Source of the DNA: Aphanomyces cochlioides
Lineage: Eukaryota; Oomycota; Saprolegniomycetes; Saprolegniales; Verrucalvaceae
NCBI GenBank assembly: GCA_019828595.1
Contig: JAHQRK010000049.1
Location: 62,001-126,000 of the forward strand
Length of the DNA: 64,000 nt
Direction: 5' to 3'
The position numbers and the translations under genes are program-made. The notes beneath the pieces were generated by a model. It worked only from the letters and a program-made list of their open reading frames with translations. It had not been told where the DNA came from and searched no databases. This document shows, in pieces, positions 1 to 9,789 of this stretch. Numbering within the stretch: position 1 is the stretch's first letter; every line of letters begins with the position of its first letter.

Positions 1-649
1 ACAGCGTCGAAGTTAGCATTCGTCGCTTTTGACGATAGCATTTCTTGAAAATTGTTGATGTCATCAGCAGGGAGGAGCTTTGTCTTCTCAATCCATTTGG
101 AATCATTATTGACTATGGTCTCTCAAATTTTATACGAAGTTGGAAATTAATTATATAGGGCCATTTTATTGGAGAGGTATTTGAATGGATTGTCCAACAC
201 GGTTTTCGCCTCTCACTCCAACTTATATGCTGTATAATATGATTTTGTTTGGAATATTTATTTTGACAGTACTTAATATTAATAGTATAAACCTTTGAAA
301 CATAATATTTCCAATCATATTAATAATACCCTGATATAAATTTTGAAAAAATGCATGAGGCCGGGGACTACTGTACTTGAAGTTTGTATGAGTGACACCC
401 TCAGGGTGTTTGGATCACCTTATGGGTGCAACATATGAGAGCCCACGATACAAAATCGGTCTTCCTCTATAAATTTATTCTCGAGATAATTGACTTCATC
501 AAAGTTTTTACCTTTTGAAAACTTATATTGTTTTTTCGAGCCAAAATTCGAATTTAAGATCGATTCGAAACACACGCGAAATCAATTTGTTTTCATTTTA
601 TCCCGAATATCCGGTAAATGTTGACAAAAACGACGAAAGATTCCACCAT
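1..649. other. AT-rich non-coding stretch, no gene recognised
   Basis: No credible coding region or structured RNA was seen. The sequence is AT-rich with short poly-A/T runs. A short open frame from 515 overlaps the left part of the degenerate transposase fragment that follows, but it shows no motif of its own before about 650. Confidence 0.5.
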
Positions 650-1085
650 CCGCTCATGCAAACGATCATGATCGCTGATGTCGTCGAGCTCAATCATGCA
701 GCTCTCTCCATCGTGCTTCATGCACTTTATATGAATTAAAACAAGAATGTCTCCAAGCTGCGACTTGACGACCTCATTCACCAGGATCTATCGACCATCG
801 CCAAGTGAATCAAACAATACGAAAGGGAGGCGTTGCGAGCGAGCCCAAAGTCACCACGGGCGAATTCACCATACCAAAGGTCAAAAGCCATGGTTGACAC
901 ACTACACTGACTGCAACCCGCCATTCCTGGACGAAGTCAAGTTTGCATTTCATCGAGAATTCAAATAGACGTCACTCATGTCAACTTTGTGCTGGTATAT
1001 TCTAGAGCGTCGACGCATTCAAGTGAAAGAAAGCATATCATCCGCCTGGTCAATGAAGTGGCTTCTGTCGACTTGGTCAAATGAG
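650..1085 (+). pseudogene. Degenerate Tc1/IS630-type transposase N-terminal fragment
   Basis: Translated pieces in several frames resemble the N-terminal helix-turn-helix part of the better preserved transposase at 35082-36218. Examples are a stretch around 693-735 reading like SIVLHALYMN (compare TIAHALFAFYY), a following STIAK.IKQYERE (compare STISNWIQKYDETG), PFLDEVKFAFHREFK (compare TYLDEAKHAFEVHFKR) and YILERRRIQVK (compare KVLERRSMQVR). The reading frame is broken by stops and shifts, and the catalytic DDE part is absent. This is an old, truncated copy of a related but not identical element. The assignment is comparison within the window only. Confidence 0.55.
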
Positions 1086-1651
1086 TGTCTTGTTTCTTGA
1101 CAAGGAAGAATCGATGATCTCGAGTAGGTCCTACAGACTACTAATTTTGATTAGTACATACTAAAATCACGGAAAATACACCGAAACACACGCTCAAAAC
1201 ACACATGAATCGATTTGCGATTTCGATTTAATCGCTGCGCGATTCGAATTTCGAACCGAAAGCACAATATTCGAGAAATTGTTCCATAGATGGCATTGTA
1301 TAGGGTGCCCAACTGTTTATCTTAATTTCAATAACTTCCATTGTGACTTTCGATTAAATATTAGTATCAATGCATAGAGCTAAGAATGGTGATTTTTAAG
1401 CATATATAAAACTCAAAATTGAAATTTCCAAAAAGTAGCGCCGACGCCGTTCGCCATCGACAATATCTCCATGAATACTTTGAATTTCGAGACGCATGAT
1501 GGCTCAAAATGTAGTCCTTGGAGTCTTTAACAACCTCATGGTCTTAACTCGAAAGTATCAAAATGGCAATAAGTCTGATTTTGTTTCGTGGGCTCTCATA
1601 TGATGATGTCGAGAGCATGAACGAACGTGGCAGTTGACAATGTACGGGGCG
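1086..1651. other. Intergenic, no gene seen
   Basis: AT-rich sequence with repeated CGATTCGAATT-like words around 1200-1270. No supported gene was found. It leads into the zinc-finger pseudogene that starts at 1652. Confidence 0.45.
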
Positions 1652-2129
1652 ATGAAGTGTTATTTCCATGGGTGTGACTTGGCCGCCGTCGCCGGGTCTT
1701 GGAAGTGCGCCCACCACAGATATAGAGGCCGGTGTGCAGTTCAGGATTGCCACAATCAAGTGTACCAGAAAACTCTGCGTCCAACACGGCGGGAAGCCCA
1801 AGTGCAAGGTTGAGGGGTGCCAAGTGACCATCCGAGTGGGCGACTATTATTGCTCCAAGCATATCCCGACAGATGCAATCAAGTTTTGCTCCATGGAAGG
1901 CTGTGCGACGCGCGCGCATCTTGGTGGAAAATGCTTTCGCCACGGCGGTGGGAAGAATTGTGTGTTTCCACACTGCACAAAGTATGCACGCATCCGTCAT
2001 CTCTGTGCAAGGCACGCGGCAGAAACAAAATCAAACGCAATCACACTCCAACAAGTTGATGGTTCTCCTCCACAGCGCGTCCCACCTGAAGTCGTGAGCT
2101 TGCTCGTCTACTACAGAAAAGATTACTGA
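1652..2129 (+). pseudogene. Frameshifted CX4C-X9-CX2H zinc-finger protein (WRKY19-like finger family), copy 1
   Basis: From ATG 1652 the frame reads MKCYFHGCD...SWKC and CAVQDCHNQVY, then loses two bases relative to the intact copy at 33774 (at the Ala codon after CHNQVY). The downstream frame continues RKLCVQHGG, four further CX4C-X9-CX2H blocks and a C-terminal SLLVYYRKDY tail matching the SLLAYYYQDL tail of the intact gene. The repeat pattern is that of oomycete zinc-finger proteins usually annotated as WRKY19-like. The usual assumed role is DNA or protein binding by zinc-coordinating fingers; nothing here shows a target. A single 2-bp deletion is the only obvious lesion, so this is a young pseudogene or an assembly error. 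Confidence 0.72.
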
Positions 2130-2519
2130 TTGAGATCTCCTGCGTCAAGATAGAAATCGACGCGAGTTGGATGCTCTTGGAGATCTTCTCCATGCCAAAT
2201 CGTGCCAAGTGTGTGTGGATGACAGCCTTGGAGACGTTTGACTCTTGAAAATGAGCTCATGATAGCCATAAGATTAACACAGCCGCGATGACGCTCTCGT
2301 TTGTGTTGGCCAGCGCAGGCGAACTCCAACTTGGGATTGACGAATCTTGTCATCACTCTTGCTTTTGTATCAGAGTGAAAGTTCCCCCGTCACTCAACCC
2401 TGAACGTGCTTCGTCGACGTCTTTTCATGACAAATCCCCTTGCAGTACGGAGGACAACAAGTCACTCTGGCAAAGCGCTCGGTGGGCAGATTGGCGCTAG
2501 GAAAGGATGGGGGTGTCGA
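2130..2519. other. Spacer between zinc-finger relics, no gene seen
   Basis: Short open frames exist on both strands here, but none shows a recognisable motif or a partner elsewhere in the window. Probably decayed intergenic DNA. Confidence 0.4.
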
Positions 2520-2870
2520 TTTTGCGCCATGGGGGGACGCACCGAGGGCGCCTTGGGCTTGGAAATGGATCTTCCAGAGGCGGGATTGCCACAACCAAGT
2601 GTATGCCAAACAACGCTGAGTGCGGCATCGTGGTAAGCCCAAATGCAACGTCACAGCGTGTCTAATAAATATCCACGTGGGCCCTGGACGTGGTGCTAGG
2701 TAGACTGCTGTCAAAGTCGTGTCCATCTCGCTGGGAAATGCTTTCAACACGAGGCTGTAGCCGGCGCTGGGAGCTCCCAAACTGCACAGCATTTGCACGG
2801 ACATAAGGATTTGTGCCAGCCACACGCAAAACGCAATGCAGAGTGCTTCAAAGTTCACCGTCATCAGTAC
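2520..2870 (+). pseudogene. Strongly decayed zinc-finger relic, copy 2
   Basis: Scattered matches to the zinc-finger family in changing frames: WAWKW then RDCHNQVYAKQR around 2550-2625, GKPKCNVTACL around 2634-2665, GKCFQHE around 2738-2757 and a final block reading HKDLCQPHAK near 2800-2830. These correspond in order to fingers 1-5 of the intact gene at 33774. Several ligand cysteines and histidines are lost and the frame changes repeatedly. It is not expected to be functional. Order and spacing make homology likely although each match is short. Confidence 0.6.
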
Positions 2871-3244
2871 AGATATCTCCATGTGCATGTCCAAGTCTTG
2901 TAGCTGCCACAACTCGACGCTCACTTGATAGTGAAGCGCATGACAAGAAGCACCGACCGCCAGACAGCTACATCCTCCTTCCAGGATGAACTACCTACGC
3001 ATCTCGAGACAAAAGCCACTTGAAAAATTTCCAATCATACAATGCAGCCAAGTTGGTCAATCGAGGGGAGGATATTCGCCTTATGTGTGCTCCGTCTTTC
3101 CACAACTCCACAGCCTGTTTGTCCTCGAAGATGTCGCCATTCGCAAGGAATCGCTGTGAGTTTGATTCCTCGACGGCAATGACACCTAAATTTCAAGAGT
3201 ACACCACAATCAATGCGTCAACCGATCGAGACGCGACTTGCAGC
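2871..3244. other. Left flank of the chromovirus insertion; anonymous open frame
   Basis: A plus-strand open frame from about 3020 runs into the left LTR. If the retroelement and one target duplication are removed, this frame continues without a stop past 8612 to a TGA at about 8711, giving roughly 110 codons. The predicted peptide has no recognisable motif and no clear ATG, so it may be chance. Confidence 0.35.
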
Positions 3245-3249
3245 ACGTC
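3245..3249. repeat. Target-site duplication ACGTC (left)
   Basis: Five bases identical to 8612-8616 on the other side of the retroelement. Five-bp duplications are usual for Ty3/gypsy integrases. Confidence 0.9.
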
Positions 3250-3469
3250 TGTTTTGTCTCCCGCTTGTTCTTGGCTTTCGGCCACGGGAACCTTCGTCAA
3301 GGCAGCAAAATCAACACTGTTAACTAGAGTTAACAACTACCGATCCATGCCACGTGGCAAACCACTAGAGGACTACTTAAGTGCGATCCTACTAGGTCAA
3401 CTGCACAACTTCAACATAGCAATCGGGTTGATCTCACGTGAGACCCGATTGCCTCTGCACAGCAGAACA
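3250..3469 (-). repeat. 3' LTR of the chromovirus
   Basis: 220 bp, TG...CA, matching 8392-8611 with three A/G differences. It contains an imperfect palindrome at 3421-3450 (arms AATCGGGT/ACCCGATT) centred on CTCACGTGAG, i.e. around an E-box-like CACGTG. Confidence 0.93.
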
Positions 3470-3479
3470 CTTCCCTCCT
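3470..3479 (-). other. Polypurine tract
   Basis: On the minus strand this reads AGGAGGGAAG directly upstream of the 3' LTR, the position and composition expected for the plus-strand primer of an LTR element. Confidence 0.75.
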
Positions 3480-4176
3480 AAGGCAGGCCTAGGCTATCGG
3501 CCAAAGCAGCCACGTCGGCATCATGCATATTGGCACCAACCCACTTCCGAAACACAACGGGGATGTCGTCCAGCAAGTTCACTGCTGGTTCCCATGACGA
3601 CTCCTCGTCTTGTAGGCCAAGCCACTTCACAAGCACTTGGTGCTGACCGTCAACGCAACGCGCACCATCCAATCGTTCCACATGGAACCCACCATCTCCA
3701 AATGCAATTTGGGCCTTGAGGTCTTCCGTAACATCTCGGCCACCCTCATGGTACATCTTCAAGCGACAAGCGTGGTGTAGAGACACCTCAAATGGTGGTA
3801 CCAACTGTTGTACTTCCATCACATGGTCGGTAATGACATTTATCACTTGATATGGTCCTCGCCAGTGCAAGGCCAACTTGGTCGGCTTTTGGACAACACT
3901 TCCAACCAATACAAAATCTCCAACGGAGAATCCAGCAAACTTGACTTGCGCTTTCCGATTGCGTCGTCGACGTGCTTGCTGCCGGAGTTTCTCACTGTGC
4001 TTCGCTACATCGCGATGTAACACATCCATAGCACTTCGTAATTCTTCAAGCCAATCAATCGTGTAAACCTCCTTGGTAATAGGGTGAACAAACCCAGCCA
4101 TAGGAGTCTTGGCTGTCAAGCCAGTAAAGGCAGTGATAGGAGCAACTCCTCCAAGCCGATCGGCTGGTTGGTGATT
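3478..4176 (-). pseudogene. Integrase C-terminal part: GPY/F module and chromodomain
   Basis: In the same frame as the upstream integrase segment but separated from it by an in-frame TAG at 4177-4179. It opens with the typical NHQPADRLGG...FTGL linker of oomycete gypsy integrases, followed by a basic RRRRNRK stretch, the GPY/F motif (WRGPYQVIN) and a chromodomain (HVERLDG...QVLVKWLGL...SSWEP). The chromodomain probably guides integration towards chromatin marks, as is known for chromoviruses. Stop codon close to the polypurine tract. Confidence 0.88.
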
Positions 4177-5400
4177 CTATGCTCCTTGTACTAGAGGTAG
4201 TACTAGAGGCCACTCGTCAGCATGTAGCTTCATCTCGCTCAGGAGCGCTCTCGTTGTACGGAGGATTAGTCGATTGACTACTTCGACTGTTCCATTAGCC
4301 CAAGGACTATAAGCTGTCGTAGTATGGTGGTGTGCACCAACCATCTTTCGCACCTTCTCAATAACTTCATTCTTGAAGTGCGATCCGTCATCTGACACCC
4401 ATGTGTCAACACAACCAAATGTCGTAAACCATGCCATCAAGGCTTGAGCGGTAGCAGCCGCATCGGCGGTCTCAGATGCGTACAGCTGTACGAAGCCACT
4501 CATGTCGTCCTTGACAACCAGAATATCTTTCATGCCGGTCTTTGCTCGTGGCATTGCCAACCAGTCAAAGTGTATGAGCTCGTTGGGCTTTTCAGCATGC
4601 AGGGCGGAGCCCAATGGTCTCGGTACCATTTCACCATCGATACACAAACAGTGCAAGCATGCACGGACAAACGCTTCCACATTCGTTGACAGCGATTTCC
4701 ATACAAACTTGTCGGACACTGGCTTGATAGTCGCGGCAATGCGGCGATGACCGCGGGCTCCTTGGTGGGCTATAACACACAGCCTTTGCTGTAAATCGAC
4801 AGCACTGTCTGGGATCCATATTCGGCCATCTTGGTCAACAAAAAAGGCGACGTCTTCGTCCCAAAACACACCAGTAGGGGTGGTCTCTCCCCCTTTCAAT
4901 GCTGAACGTTGGATCTCGCTGATCGTAGCGGCAGTCGGCCACTCGAAATCCACTTGTTGTAGTGGCGACACCACTTCAATCAGACGGCGCACACGCGTAA
5001 CGGGTTTATCTACTGGAACTGATCCCCAACGACTTAACAAGTCGCCCCAAACATTAGCTTCACCCGGCAAGCACTCAATAGAGTAAGGAAACGTTGACAT
5101 GACAAGCGACCATCGCTGTAGCTTGTCGGCTTGGTATTTGGCCATGTTGGCGTTCGATCCACGGGGGTTAATGATGTAAACCAAGTTGCGGTGATCCGTA
5201 AACAGGCGGAATCCGCCAGGACGTACTATCAAGTAGTCCAAATTTTTGCACGACTGCATCATCGCGTAAGCTTCTTTCTCCACAATCGGCCAGCGCTGAC
5301 TAGCGCCAGTGAAACTTCCACTCACAAACGCCAGAGGCTCGTGCCTTTGCTCTTCCAGAGGTAAATCCAGATCGGATAAAGACTTGGGTGGCAACAGCAC
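4177..5400 (-). pseudogene. RNase H and integrase segment of Pol
   Basis: The segment starts in RNase H (FRLFTDHRNLVYI). The integrase zinc module has H212, H218, C248 and C251 (H-x5-H-x29-C-x2-C), and the core carries D279 (HFDW), D337 (WVSDDGS) and E373 (NGTVEVVNR), giving the retroviral-type DD35E spacing. All catalytic residues are present. It joins the upstream RT/RNase H frame through a one-base shift in a G run near 5398 and ends at a TAG that interrupts the integrase tail. Confidence 0.9.
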
Positions 5401-5866
5401 CCCAAAATAAATCGCTTGCGTCTGTGAACAAACAGACTTCCATATCAGCTCGCGGATGCGAGAGCGGCACCACTTGAGCCAGTGCGCGCTTCACGCTTTC
5501 AAAACAATTTGAATGGTCTTGCGACCAGTCTATCGCAGACAATGCGACTCTCGCCAGTGCTGTCTTCTTGCTGCTGCCAGCTGCCTTCGTGGCCACGTCT
5601 AACAAACGGCGAAGGGGGTCGATCAGCTGGTTGTACTGAGGGATACTGGATCGCATCCAGTTCGTAGCGCAAACAAATTGCTGCAAGTCAGCAGGTGTCG
5701 TCGGCGGCGACAACTCGATCAATCCTTGAATTCGCTTGGGCGAGTGCGTGATGCCATCTGCCGAGATGATTTTTCCACACCATTCTGCCTGTCGTAGGAA
5801 GAAGTGGCACTTGCGTGGGTTCAACTTGAGTCCAATATCAGCGCAAATCGCTAGCACTTGATCCAA
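5401..5866 (-). pseudogene. RT thumb/connection and start of RNase H
   Basis: Reads LKLNPRKCHFFLRQAEWCGKIIS, then the connection region (LSPPTTPADLQQFV) and the RNase H start LFTDASDLFWGA. This is the normal gypsy order after the RT palm. It is linked to the preceding palm segment by a frameshift near 5867 and to the following segment by one in the G run at about 5398. No key residue is missing in this piece. Confidence 0.88.
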
Positions 5867-7845
5867 TCAAACAAAATAACAATTCGTCCACCGTCTTGGC
5901 GGACCCCAACAAATCGTCAAGCCAGGCCAGGAGGCCACGAAACAAAAGCTCGCCAAACATTTGGTGCACCACCGACTGGCAGTACGCGACCGCGTCTGTC
6001 TGGCCCATCAAAACCCTCGTGGGTGTGTAGACGCCAAAGGGCGTCATGAACGAGAAATACATCTGACTGTCAGGATGCAGCGGCAGCTGCCAATATCCTT
6101 TGGTCCAGTCCAGAGTAAAGTAAACAGTCGTGCCAACAAGGCAAACCATTGCGCTGTCCAGGTTTGGCATTGGCCAAGGCATCGGCTCGGTGCAGGCATT
6201 GATAGGTCTGCTATCAATTGTCATGCGCAATGCGCCGGCTTCCTTCTTAGGAACAATTCTTGGAGCTGCCGCCCACGTGGCTCGGTTGTTCAAATACACC
6301 ATTCCACATGCCTCTAAGGCCGCCACATGCTCACGCATGTATTCAACGTGCAAAGGCGGGTATCGCCGCATGCTGCACTTCACGAGCGTCGAACCAGGCT
6401 TGATTCTGACCTTCAGCGGCTCGACTTTGACCGGTGGGTCTCTTCCTAAATCATCGCGAAACACATCGATGTGTTTTAGCAGGACAAACTCCAGCCGCTC
6501 TGCGTCTGCAGGCTCGAGTCCGTGGCTCTTAGCTTCAGCCGTCTTGGCCAGCAAAATGTCGCGCACAATTTCCTGCTTTTTTTCGCGTCGAGCTTTTTCA
6601 TCCTCAGTAGGAATTGGTCGTTCTACCTCGGGTGTAGCACACTCCATTCCGTCGTCTGGGTCGTCCACTTGGCTTTGCGCGACGGTACTCTCCGCCATGA
6701 GGCGCTTGATATTTAACATAGCCGTAGGCTCAACCTTCGCTTCGGCTGACACATCCCATTCAGCCTTCTCTTGGCGCGCGCCAACAAGGAGATCGTCCAC
6801 ACTGAAACCAAGGATCTCCATGACGGGTCTGCTCACAATAAACTCCACAAGAGGCGACGCGTCATCGATCCAGGTTTGAAAGCCTCTCAAAACAAGTGGG
6901 CCACAGGTCGTATCGAGCGTCAAGCTGTTGAACTTCACACGGCGCGTCATCGCCAAAGGCTTGGCGTCGTTGCCATAAGGATAAACAAGCCTTGGCGCTT
7001 CGAGAGTAATCACGTCAGCCTTGAGACCGGCTGCGTCCAGTTCATTGATCACTCCTAGTGATACCACGTTCACATCGGCACCCGTATCGAGTAGGACGTT
7101 ATCCACACGGACTTTTCCTTCCACAAGCGCTCCGCGCTCAGTCGTTTGTCGCGACGACTGAGACTTCAGCGCTTTAATGCCGTCCTTCCATTTCTTCATT
7201 TGCGCTTCGAGTAGCGCTTCCGCTTCGCCGGGCGCAACTTTCGGACACTTCGCCACACGATGGCCAGTGTCTCCACACTTCAGGCAACCCTTCTTGGGCT
7301 TCTGTTCGCCTTCTTTCTGATTGGCCACATCGGCCTTCACAGCGGGTTTTCCATTTTCTTTGGTGGCACCGCCTTTTCCATCACCGCTCTTCTTGCCTTT
7401 CAGACCGCCACCATTCTTGGCATTCGCTTGAAGCCGGTGATCTTCATCGAGTCCCACATACAACTGATGGCCAGCCGCCAACGTGCGCAGCCTGTTCACA
7501 AAGCGAAAGACATCGCCTTTGAGCGCCTTGTTGCGTTGCAACTGCAGCTGTTTCATGACTGCGGTCTTCAGAGACTCTGGCCGGATGGCCTTGGACATCA
7601 CGTCTACAACCATCTTATCTTCTTGGTGTAATACCCACTCTTGGTGGTCTTGCTCTAGTAGGCGCATCAAATCGTCAAGCATGCGTCCCACGCGTGACTC
7701 TGCATCCAGAATTCTTGTATCAAAGCGGATGGCTCCTTGCAGGCGCTTCTTCAGAACTTCCAGATCCTGCGGATCTTCTTCAAACGCAGCCTTGAACCAG
7801 GCCACCCATTCATCATCCGTGATATAGTTGTGGTCGCGATTGAAA
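5838..7845 (-). pseudogene. Gag C-terminus, CCHC knuckle, protease and RT fingers/palm
   Basis: A 655-residue open frame up to 7805 whose homology extends to about 7845. Near residues 174-187 is a CCHC zinc knuckle (CLKCGDTGHRVAKC). Around residue 240 is the aspartic protease motif LLDTGADVNVVS. From about 490 on is the RT: WAAAPRIVPKK, MTIDSRPINA, FTLDWTKGYWQ and the catalytic box AWLDDLLG. The box has Trp before LDD where many gypsy elements have Tyr or Phe. Gag, protease and RT lie in one frame here, so this lineage seems not to need a gag-pol frameshift. The N-terminal Gag lies in another frame because of a one-base loss in a T run near 7845. Confidence 0.92.
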
Positions 7846-8359
7846 AATCAAATAAAGCGATGCGTCGCTTCGAAAACTGATCCATGCAGGCACTCACGGG
7901 CATAGCAAAGGGTCTTGACCCGACACACTGCAAGGCATTAATCTGCCCAACGTACTTCTGGTACTCGCGCATGAATGCGCGCCGCTCGGCCTTCGTGGAT
8001 CCTTTGAAAACTGTGGTTGGGGAATCGCTGGCGCATTCCATATCTGAGGCATACGCCCATAGCCGCCGTCGCTGCCCATGTCCGCATCATCTTGGGCCCC
8101 GGTGGGTCGTTGCCGGTAGCAGCTGGTTCGCTTCAGTTTTTGGAGTCTCCTCGGCTGGCGCCGCATATGCACTCCCATGTGGTGGCAACCACTCGTCTAC
8201 CGGACGTGGCTGTCTCCGTCTTGGAGATCGGAACGGGTTATCCACTAAGCGCCGGCTGGCAAGTCCACGTGGCTCGTCAACACGTTCTCGCGATCGCGAT
8301 CTTTCATCACCTCGGGTCGGTGAGGCCTTCTCCACTGAATCGTCGCAATTCATCTCCAC
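7846..8359 (-). pseudogene. Gag N-terminal region
   Basis: From ATG at 8359 the product is rich in Arg, Ser and Pro, then meets an in-frame TGA (8087-8089). The same frame continues as MECASDSPTTVFKG...AERRAFMREYQKYV, a helical stretch typical of gypsy Gag capsid regions, before the frameshift to the main frame. No catalytic motif is expected. The start is the first ATG after the 5' LTR on this strand. Confidence 0.75.
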
Positions 8360-8391
8360 AGTGTTAGCTAAACAGTAACTAAAGATATCTT

Positions 8392-8611
8392 TGTTTTGTC
8401 TCCCGCTTGTTCTTGGCTTTCGGCCACGGGAACCTTCGTCAAGGCAGCAAAATCAACACTGTTAACTAGAGTTAACAACTGCCGATCCATGCCACATGGC
8501 AAACCACTAGAGGACTACTTAAGTGCGATCCTACTAAGTCAACTGCACAACTTCAACATAGCAATCGGGTTGATCTCACGTGAGACCCGATTGCCTCTGC
8601 ACAGCAGAACA
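8392..8611 (-). repeat. 5' LTR of the chromovirus
   Basis: 220 bp, TG...CA, matching 3250-3469 with three A/G differences. The element's promoter should lie here. Confidence 0.93.
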
Positions 8612-8616
8612 ACGTC
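8612..8616. repeat. Target-site duplication ACGTC (right)
   Basis: Identical to 3245-3249. Confidence 0.9.
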
Positions 8617-8895
8617 ACGGACATCGTCTAAACATGAAAAACTCAACACGAGGCTCAAAGCCTCAAGATATACTATCGATAAGGCGCTTTCTGGGCTTTC
8701 AATTGACTCCTGACGTGCATTTCATGCCAGTATACAGGATTACAACTTGAATGATAGATGCTGCTGCTGCTTGGGGAAGTGGCAGCAAGCCGTTGCAAGA
8801 GTTATTACGCCACCGCGACATTTTGGAGCCAGGTTTGTCCATCGTGCATCGTCGAGCAACGCGTTGACTCGAGTGACAGTGTTGAAATTACCACG

Positions 8896-9349
8896 ATGAA
8901 GTGTTTCTTCAATCGATGCGACTAGGAATCGCTTCCTGGCTCGTGGAAATGCGAATTTCACTTCCAGAGAAACCGCGGTGCCGTCCAAGACTGCCACAAT
9001 CAAGTCGACGCCAGGCATCGCTGCATCAAGCACGGCGGGAAACGAAAATGCAAGTTTCAAGGATGCTATTGTACAAGACATAGCCCCGCTCAAGCATTGC
9101 GGCACTGCTCCGTGGACGGCTGTCATACTCGAGTGCATTTGGCTGGGAAATGCTTTCGTCATGGCGGTGGGCGGCGATGTGAAGTTGCCGACTGCACCAA
9201 GTTTGCAAGACGTAGAGGTCTTTGCACACGACATTTGTTCAAGGAAGCCCCATTCAGAGCCTGCAAAACTGCCTCGACAGAGTGTTTTGGCTGAAGTAGA
9301 GACCTTGCTGGCGTATTATGTACTATCAAGACGTAAAAAGGCGGAGTGA
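8896..9349 (+). pseudogene. Zinc-finger family pseudogene, copy 3
   Basis: From ATG 8896 the frame reads MKCFFNRCD, then an in-frame TAG (8923-8925), then SWKCEFH, VQDCHNQV, IKHGGKRKC, CTRHSP, RHCSVDGCHTRVHLAGKCFRH and CTKFARRRGLCTRH. Finger 3 has lost the residues between KFQGC and CTRH (about nine codons), so one zinc site is deleted. A frameshift near 9290 moves the C-terminal EVETLLAYY tail to another frame. Order and motifs match the intact gene at 33774. Three lesions make it a clear pseudogene. Confidence 0.82.
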
Positions 9350-9789
9350 CTATTATCGTGGCTAGCTTGTAATCCAGTCAAGGCGGACATGGTGCTGACG
9401 GTCTTTCGACGCCTAAATTTACCAGAGTTGGCTCTGTACAGATCGGCAAAGTCAATTGTTTGTGGATTTTTGTCGTCACGACGAAGGCTGACTGTACGAG
9501 CTGCAGATGATTGCCGCGGCGCATTCACCTCGCAAGTTTGAACTTTGCTCCATATTATTGATGATATATGGTCGTCAGCAATAATATGGAGCGCATGCTT
9601 GTCAAACGCAGTGTCAAGCATGAACTCCCGCGGCAACGATTGACGCGCTCGAAGACCTCGATAGAGTCGACAATGGAGCATGATCGACTGCCGATGACGG
9701 GAACAAAAGCGGCTGAACGCAGCGACCAGTGATATTCCATTTGTTTCGCGAAGTTGTGTTCTCCATTGCGGAATTCATGCCTAGAAACG
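9350..9789. other. Intergenic with one hairpin
   Basis: No gene recognised. A minus-strand open frame (9316-9681) has no motif. The notable element is the inverted repeat at 9548-9591. Confidence 0.4.
9548..9591. repeat. Inverted repeat, 13-bp perfect arms
   Basis: CTCCATATTATTG at 9548-9560 and its exact reverse complement at 9579-9591, with an 18-base spacer. It could be a relic MITE or a cruciform-forming site. No flanking duplication was recognised. Confidence 0.7.

Larger units (their letters stand above)
3250..8611 (-). mobile_element. Ty3/gypsy LTR retrotransposon, chromovirus type (minus strand)
   Basis: A complete-looking 5.36 kb element. Two 220-bp LTRs (3250-3469 and 8392-8611) begin TG and end CA and are flanked by the identical 5-bp duplication ACGTC (3245-3249 and 8612-8616). 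A polypurine tract abuts the left LTR, which is therefore the 3' LTR. Coding order on the minus strand is gag with a CCHC knuckle, protease, reverse transcriptase, RNase H, integrase with DD35E core, GPY/F and a C-terminal chromodomain, which is the chromovirus order. The coding region is broken by in-frame stops (8087-8089 and 4177-4179) and three frameshifts. The LTRs differ at only three positions of 220, all A/G, so insertion was recent relative to the older debris around it. The primer-binding site next to the right LTR was not identifiable. Confidence 0.93.

Noticed and set aside
5838..8359. Programmed gag-pol frameshift
   Set aside because: Gag with the CCHC knuckle, protease and RT are already in one frame. 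The shift lies within Gag, so it is a lesion.
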